This document shows, one piece after another, positions 20,757-26,669 of a stretch of 26,669 nt of DNA; position 1 is the first letter of the stretch, and every line of letters starts with the position of its first letter. The notes beneath the pieces were generated by a model. That model had not been told where the DNA came from. It saw only the letters and a program-made list of their open reading frames with translations, and did no database searches. The DNA is from Echinococcus granulosus (taxonomy: Eukaryota; Platyhelminthes; Cestoda; Cyclophyllidea; Taeniidae): contig NW_020170465.1 in the NCBI RefSeq assembly GCF_000524195.1, positions 213,848 through 240,516 on the forward strand, in the 5' to 3' direction. The position numbers and the translations under genes were made by a program.

Positions 20757-20796
20757 ATGGATGAATGAATAAATGTGTGGGTGGATGGATGGTTGC
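20757..20796 (+). repeat. Imperfect GGAT/GAAT tetranucleotide tract
   Basis: Degenerate tandem copies of a four-base unit (gatg-gatg-aatg-aata, then gtgg-atgg-atgg) lie in a region with further isolated copies back to about 20690. It looks like a decayed microsatellite. Confidence 0.6.
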
Positions 20797-20954
20797 TAAA
20801 ATATGTTGGCTGTTTGTTTTGCTAAAGGGCCACTTTGTCTTGGCCATTGGTCCTCAGCGGGTAGACCTGCCCCCGTGCAATGCCAGTAGCCCTAAATGGC
20901 TTCTGTGTGCAGAAAACACACTTATTCTTTCTAATTTTTTTTTCTCTATCAGGG

Positions 20955-21247
20955 AACTCCTCACTCGAAGGCGGTGGGCACCACTTTGTCAACTTTGGAG
21001 CACTCCGGGTTGGGAAGAATTCCTTCTCATTGAACCGTATTATTCGCCCGTTTCTACATCCCTTATTTGCATGCGAATAGTTCCTCATACCGCCAAGCTT
21101 TACTTAAGCGCTTTCTTATCTCTAAAAATTGAGCCATATCCGAAAATATCCTTACAAGCGTTTGAAGCCTTCGCAAACAGGCAAGGACTCTCCTCTGTTA
21201 TCCCCATGGATATCAGATCTAGAGGCTTCCGTTTGGAATTCATTTAA
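20955..21247 (+). other. Acceptor-like site followed by open frames, unrecognised
   Basis: A long pyrimidine run (about 20925-20949) ends in CTATCAG at 20954 and has the form of a strong 3' splice site. The sequence after it is open in two plus frames: to 21080 (a glycine-rich start, NSSLEGGGHHF) and to 21247. The minus strand is open from 21088 back to 20822. No family is recognisable in any frame. It could be a terminal exon of an unidentified gene or a chance combination. Confidence 0.2.
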
Positions 21248-22593
21248 ATCACGATTGAGTCAATGATCTCGTACATGTCCCTTCTTCCAATGGCTGGCAT
21301 CCAAAAAATAAGCATTTTACTGTTTTAGACTATCGGTGAAGGGGATTGCCCTTTGCTGGGTCTTTTAAATCTTTCAATGGTCAAGAAGATGGCGTGAATA
21401 CAAAGTTCTCCCAAGATGGAAAGAGATTGCCGAGCAAGAGGATGTGAAGAGCATTTTTACATAAGGGTAACCACAAAAACGACCTGTAAAATCAGCAAAT
21501 GTTGACTGTTGACTGTTACAAGGTTATTAGGAAAATTATGAAACAGTGCCTCATGCAAGAGGAGTCGGTGGAACATAATGTGGAATTTTTCAACTGCTGA
21601 TCTGCCAAGGCATCACCATCACATCACCAAGTAGATTTCTACGTGGATTCTATTTTTCATGTGTTCAGATCTCTGATAATTTATCAGGAAAGCGGTGTCG
21701 CACCATGGCGATACTGCCGAGAGTACAAAATATGTCAACATTCACCATTTAGCAGGTGACAAGCGAACTGTCTTATGGAAGGTGTAAAAACACCACACTA
21801 CTACTTCCTGGTTGTACAGACGACTTTTAGGGACACCAGTAGAACGCTTTGTAGTCAAACACATGAGTAATGTAAACACTCCACTGACAGATGGTTGTGC
21901 GCCAGGAGCCCGGTGACGCTCCTGACCGTGGTGGATTCCACCTGATCTACGTGAGCATTCAGCAAGTGTAACGCCTCAAAAATTGTGAATACTATCATTT
22001 ACGAGGGTTCGCAACTTGGGGAAGTTAATTTTTGATTCGAGTATCCAGGCCGGTTTAGTCGTACCGTCAAATTACCCCTTGTTAAAGCATCAGGGCACTG
22101 ATTGTCCCATTTTGACTGGAACGCCGACTTAACAATACAGTCAAGCCAACGTAAAGCAGTGTTGTGGAATTATTTTATACCCAGACAAGGTCCCAAACGT
22201 AAATATGAAAATCTTGGTCATTTGCCAAGGTACAATTTGGTACTGACTCATGGAACAGATATGAACAGTTATGACAGGCTGATTATGTAGAATCTCCAGA
22301 GGGGGTGGCGTGAAGCTGACCTTTTGTCAGGCATGTCAAAACTCAGCTATGTATTTGTAAGACGTTAAACCGCCAGATGTGGCAGTGTTCTCAAGAGGTG
22401 ACTCTTAATCTCCCTTTCCACTAAATCCACCAAACACGGCATCTGAGTTCCTGGAATCGTGGAAACCGCAGCAATACTTGAACGCAGACGCACGAAAATC
22501 TCAATTTTCATAGTTGTATAAATTTGGCGACCCAATGTTACGTAATTTCAAGGAGAAGACCTCAAATACACGCTTCTTTTTCTTGGGGAGGTT

Positions 22594-22605
22594 GGGGGGG
22601 GGGGG
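22594..22605 (+). repeat. Run of 12 G residues
   Basis: A homopolymer of 12 G follows GGGGAGGTT, so four or more G-runs are available and the plus strand could fold as a G-quadruplex. It lies far from any recognised gene. Homopolymers of this length are also prone to assembly error. Confidence 0.8.
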
Positions 22606-22943
22606 AGTTGATATTTAAATATAGCCTCCCCAGTGCCAGTGTACGGTTTCTCTAGGGTTTTCTGTGCTGGCTATCATATGTGAATAATCACTCAAGTTTA
22701 CTTTACCCAACAGTAAAATACGACTAGTGGCAGGTGAATTTGCTATCGTGAGTCAAATCCACCTGCAAAATGGGATCATTAAAATAAGCAAGCAAAGTTT
22801 GTGCTAGGCATCAAACTGTCTCTGAAACAAGGAACTAGCTCTTTGAGGTAATTGTGAATAAAGGAAAGGACAAGTCCCGTTGTTACATTTGCTATCTGCG
22901 TCATACATATACTACGTTCCAGTACGCCTACCTAAACCCGCAC

Positions 22944-22959
22944 GTCACACATGTGTGAC
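22944..22959. repeat. Perfect 16-base palindrome
   Basis: GTCACACATGTGTGAC is its own reverse complement. It contains the E-box core CACATGTG. It could bind a dimeric bHLH factor, but no gene start is known nearby. Confidence 0.6.
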
Positions 22960-23795
22960 ATATAGAATTAGGTGATGGTAATTGTAAAGCTCCCTTTGAG
23001 ATAGGCTCTTACCTTAAGATATAGTAAAATATCTCAAAAGGTGTGGATATTCGAGGTCTTTTAATGCTGGATTAGGATCAGAAGTCCCCCCATAAGCTGC
23101 AAAAATGCCCCGTCAAAAGCGGTTGTTGATTTCCCCTTAAGGTGACCTTTTAATAGAGGCATAAATATCTCATCAAGAGTTTGAAAGTTCACGTAAAATC
23201 AGAGCTATAATAAACCCTGTGTTCTTTGTAGGTAGCACTACACGTGTAATCAAAGATATGAATACACACCTCCTTTCAAATCGTCGATGATTCCGAGGTA
23301 CCGGGTCCCCCACAAAGTTGGTTTATCGACCAACCGGATGACTTTAACATGATAAATAAAGTCTCGCTATTATGCTTTTGTTTTAAGCACAATTTCATGT
23401 ACACAGTTGCGATTCCTTGCATGTACATCTTTGAAGTACATCACGAGAGATGATCCAACTGTTCTAGCATGTGGAATAATACTTCCGTGGTCCTGGAAAT
23501 GCATAAATACCAGTGGAAACCTCGATATTTTGTACTTTTTCGCAGAAGCACCCTATTCTTTTTATGTAAGAATTTCATTTATATTTTACACTTATTCTGT
23601 GTTTGGACTATGTTCCAGCTATTATCATTTATTGTTTGAACACTGCTTCCATTTTCCTGCCTATTTGACTGAAAAATGGTGTTTTATTTTCTTTTGTCAC
23701 TTTACTCGCTGTAAGTATCGATTTTTAGGGGTATTCTATGGGCCCCTTTTCACCGGTTAAATCGGAAGTAGCCTTCCCTGTAACACCACCAACCA

Positions 23796-23952
23796 ACCAA
23801 TCAGCACTTTAGGTGACCTCAACGCCTTAGCTGATTGGTCCGCTTGCGTGGTGAGAACATAGAGGCACCGCTAAAGCCGGTTAACTGACTAAGACGTCAC
23901 CTTTGTTGCATTTCCAGGATTATGTGATGAAAAATGGTTTTTCTTTATAAAG
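23796..23952 (+). promoter_or_regulatory. Cluster of promoter-like motifs
   Basis: Two oppositely oriented CCAAT boxes form a 10-base inverted repeat (ACCAATCAGC at 23796-23805, GCTGATTGGT at 23830-23839). A CRE-like GACGTCAC follows at 23893-23900, and TATAAAG at 23946-23952. Their order and spacing suit a plus-strand core promoter. No recognisable gene follows, so the function is inferred only from motifs. Confidence 0.25.
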
Positions 23953-26381
23953 AGGGGGAACATGTCGCACTTCTAAAATACACATAAATCATCACCAGCA
24001 GCATTCGATGGTAGAAGACTATGTGGTGCTGCGTTTATGTTTGGCCCACGATTATTTTGGAAATTAAGGCACTGAAAGACACCTTAGTTACCCAAATCGG
24101 ATAGATAGATGTTTTCACTATGAGAATTACTTACACTTGTAAAAAATTTTCATCATTTAGAGTTTCAGAATGCCCGAGATTTTGAAAATCATATCCCGCG
24201 TGAGTTGACGTTTTCTCAATTAATTACAATAAAATCTATGCTATTTTGTGGTGCCACTTAAACTCACCAACGCTGCTTATTTATCTATTTATTTATTTCT
24301 CTCCTTTCGACAAACATGATGCCGCCACGAGACCTATCAAGGAGAGTTGGACTTACTGGAGTATAGAGGGGTCGGGGGAAGAAAATTTCGCTATCGCGAA
24401 TAAGACGTCTCGTTCGTTTATTGAGTCAACCCTTTTAACCGATGTTACAAAGTCCGGTGACGGGGTTCTGAGACCACCAATTATTATGACGTCCGAGGGG
24501 TTGCAACACACAGCCCCCAGAGTGAGTCATAACTAAGGGGTGAAGGGTTGAGGTCACGATTAGTCAAGCGCGCACACACGCGCAGAGGATTGGCCAATGC
24601 TCAACTAGTAGTATGAGGCTTTAACAGAAGTTGACATCACCTCCTAACCGCTATTATTATTTTTTTGATACCTAAAACGTATTAAGGCACAATTAGAACA
24701 CGCCATAAAACGGAGTTACAGTCAGCCTGTCGTGATTCTTGTGACCACGACAAACTGCTTTGCATGCTGTTTTGCCGAAAGCTCTATCAAATCGAGAGCC
24801 GAACGATCTCCTCACGCATATTATGCTATACTGGATGGTAGCAAATTCCCGGTAAGAACCTGATTGTTTTATTAAGCCTTATTATCGTACAGCCTAACCT
24901 ACTAATGCAAAATTTTGCAAAAGAAGAACAGTTATTGATAAGAATGCATTTTCCCACGATAATGAAAACAAAATTATACGAAGGCCGAACTCAGAACTCG
25001 TGTCATTATGTCTTTATAAGCACAAGCGAAATTAACATTTTACTGACAAAACTTCAGTAGTGCCTTTTAAATCAAACTGCAGCTTATGAGAGACAGCTTT
25101 ACATACAAACTTTTACGTGATCAAATAAGGATGCCATCAAAAATTAAAGAATCCACTATATTACTTTGCTTGGTGCATTTTAGGATGTGGTACAGCAATT
25201 TAGAATTGAGTACTATCCAGCGTACCTCCTGTTTCGCCATGGAAAATTACAAAAATCGACGTCTGGAATAAACGCGGAGGGGGTTGACGCTTTTTTCAAT
25301 TCTTTCTAACTGAGTCCGTGTCTGCACATAAATGTACTGTCTTCAGGTCTAAAAATATAGTTAAACAGTGGCTACTTTTATGGCTTATTTGACCATTCAA
25401 GGGATAAGGCACTGTGAGCCGTGCACTCATCCCAAAATGAATCTCTCCCCGAATCAGCTTTAACACAAATGCATGGACTCTAAGAGAGTGATCTATCTGA
25501 AATGATTCCACAACGGTAGTGGATAACAAAAACAACCTGAAAGATAGTCCACGTGGAGGTGTAGTCACGTTTATCCTAGGTGAATGGTAAACAAGCATCT
25601 ATCTAATCAAAGCATTAATCTCAGCAAAACATCTCCTCCAAATAAACTTTCAGTTCGTGTCCGCATCTTCATGCATAAAAATGGCAACATAAACCCCGGA
25701 GACAAATGATAGCCAAAATGAATCTGTCATGGTGGTCTACTGTAGCATTGCTAATTTTTACGGCTAGTAATCACTTACTTCACCGTGAAAGGCTTTACGT
25801 TCAACATCTAGTGCAATGCCCTCAAGCAGATCCAGTGGTCCAGTTCAACTGAAAGGCCTATTGAAAAATCAGATCAGAAAATTATCCCGTCAGCGACCCA
25901 TCTAGGCAGCTTGTAAGCAAGTAAGTAGCTCTTTGAGAGAGGAACGTAGTACGCTCTCTTGAGACAGGTATTTGTTGTGGTCAAAAGGGAATCATAAAGT
26001 TTCAGGACCAACAAAAGGAAATGTGATGGTTTCCCAACAAGGGGAGAAGAAATTTTACCCAAATCGCTTCAATTCCATTGCACCACATCAAACTACATCG
26101 TAATCGGTCCTAGTAATTTCAAATTAACAAGAATAAACTCGACTACGAGCGCAGTGTTGCATCATGACAGAATTAAATGGATCTCCCAATTGTAACCACT
26201 TTGCAAACAGCAGTGCGGGTGATTGTTGTGGCGGGTAAGTTTAAATGGATATCGGAAGGGGAATTAATTAACTTGCGTCGCTCAACACTGGCTAATCTAA
26301 ACGGCGACTGCTGTCTAACAAACCAATCAGTACTTGTCCAAGCATTTCATAAAATGCATAACAAAGAGTGACCTTTTACAG
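23953..26381. other. Intergenic stretch, no recognised gene
   Basis: This stretch is mostly AT-rich. A frame at 24246-24536 (96 codons) starts inside a TTTA repeat and resembles nothing known. Frames at 25086-25271 (+) and 25296-25598 (-) are likewise unrecognised. I see no RNA gene or intact mobile element. Confidence 0.45.
24277..24298 (+). repeat. TTTA microsatellite, imperfect
   Basis: About five copies of a TTTA unit occur with one C interruption (TTATTTATC then TATTTATTTATTT). Confidence 0.7.
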
Positions 26382-26606
26382 ACAAGTTTGCTTATCGTCA
26401 TCCCGTCTGGTCACTCCGCCTCCATTTCAGTACTGCACATCTCACCACCATCTGAGTCACCTCTCGATTCTGGCAACGTGGAGGAAGTACCACTTCCTCA
26501 TCATTCACAATCAGTTGACAAGGGTGTGGTAATCCTGTTTCACTTCGACAGTCGTCGCTCTGCGGAAACGAATAAGAGGTTGAAATGGTCAGCCCATGTT
26601 GTGTGA
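26382..26606 (+). other. Possible exon of an unidentified gene at the window edge
   Basis: An acceptor-like CTTTTACAG ends at 26381 and is followed by a frame open to the stop ending at 26606. It has a Ser/Pro/acidic stretch (HISPPSESPLDSGNVEEVP) that reads like a disordered segment of a real protein. A good donor (GTAAGT) lies upstream at 26235, after short frames with ATGs at 26164 and 26177. However, neither frame joins in the phase needed to enter the long open frame. The minus strand is also open over 26398-26655. I recognise no family. Confidence 0.2.
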
Positions 26607-26669
26607 GACTGCATGCGCTATTCCATCCACAAGTGATGTCCGCCTTCTCTTCCACTCCATTTCATTCCC

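Larger units (their letters stand above)
20104..23795. other. Intergenic stretch, no recognised gene
   Basis: The first part must include the SMIM12 promoter. Beyond it there are several unrecognised frames: 20765-21247 (+, 160 codons), 22102-22290 (+) and 23407-23760 (+, 117 codons, rich in aromatic residues). None has a motif I can name. Low-complexity and homopolymer tracts are listed separately. Confidence 0.45.

Noticed and set aside
23013..23040. Small hairpin AGATAT-agtaaa-ATATCT
   Set aside because: A six-base AT-rich stem is expected by chance and has no context.
23407..23760. 117-codon plus-strand frame rich in Phe and Tyr
   Set aside because: The composition follows the T-rich DNA and there is no motif, splice context or family resemblance.
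26096..26111. Similarity to the tapeworm spliced leader (TAATCGGTCCT)
   Set aside because: Only an 11-base core agrees with the leader as I remember it. The rest of the leader, the donor site at its end and an Sm-binding site are not visible, so a spliced-leader RNA gene is not supported.

Overview
The window looks like nuclear DNA of a parasitic flatworm, most likely a tapeworm. The genes are animal genes with GT-AG introns. Some introns are extremely short (32, 38 and 42 bases) while one gene has introns of 1.4 to 2.4 kb. Base composition is about 40-45% GC, and intergenic DNA is long and mostly featureless. The species cannot be fixed from the sequence alone. Nothing points to a bacterial operon, CRISPR array, virus or intact transposon.

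Five genes are supported. (1) 1908-2891 (+): the 3' part of a carnosine N-methyltransferase (CARNMT1) gene whose 5' exons lie outside the window. (2) 6546-7610 (+): a complete five-exon CHMP4/Snf7 gene, the ESCRT-III filament subunit. (3) 9282-16973 (+): a complete five-exon glycosyltransferase of the GTDC1/QTMAN family (tRNA-queuosine mannosyltransferase), 462 residues. (4) 17750-19540 (+): a five-exon C2H2 zinc-finger transcription factor of 508 residues, with four fingers and Gln/Ala/Thr-rich flanks, closest in my reading to MAZ/VEZF1. (5) 19822-20103 (-): an intronless single-pass membrane protein, SMIM12-like, convergent with the zinc-finger gene. I assembled the exons by hand from reading-frame phase, GT/AG sites and recalled family sequence; every junction keeps frame.

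The genes have unrelated jobs (small-molecule methylation, membrane remodelling, tRNA modification, transcription, an uncharacterised membrane protein) and are not a functional cluster. Four of the five start codons sit 0-9 bases downstream of a 3'-splice-site-like sequence. This fits spliced-leader trans-splicing, which flatworms use, or introns ending just before the start codon.

From about 20.1 kb to the end (6.5 kb), and in 2.9-6.5 kb and 7.6-9.3 kb, I recognise no gene. These stretches hold low-complexity tracts, homopolymer G runs, a few open frames of unknown meaning, and one cluster of promoter-like motifs near 23.8-23.95 kb. I found no convincing new biological system. The most checkable oddities are the duplicated 3' splice site in the GTDC1 gene, an in-frame stop-free 42-base intron beside a basic cluster in the zinc-finger gene, a proline-rich insertion in the mannosyltransferase, and a divergent C-terminus in the methyltransferase.
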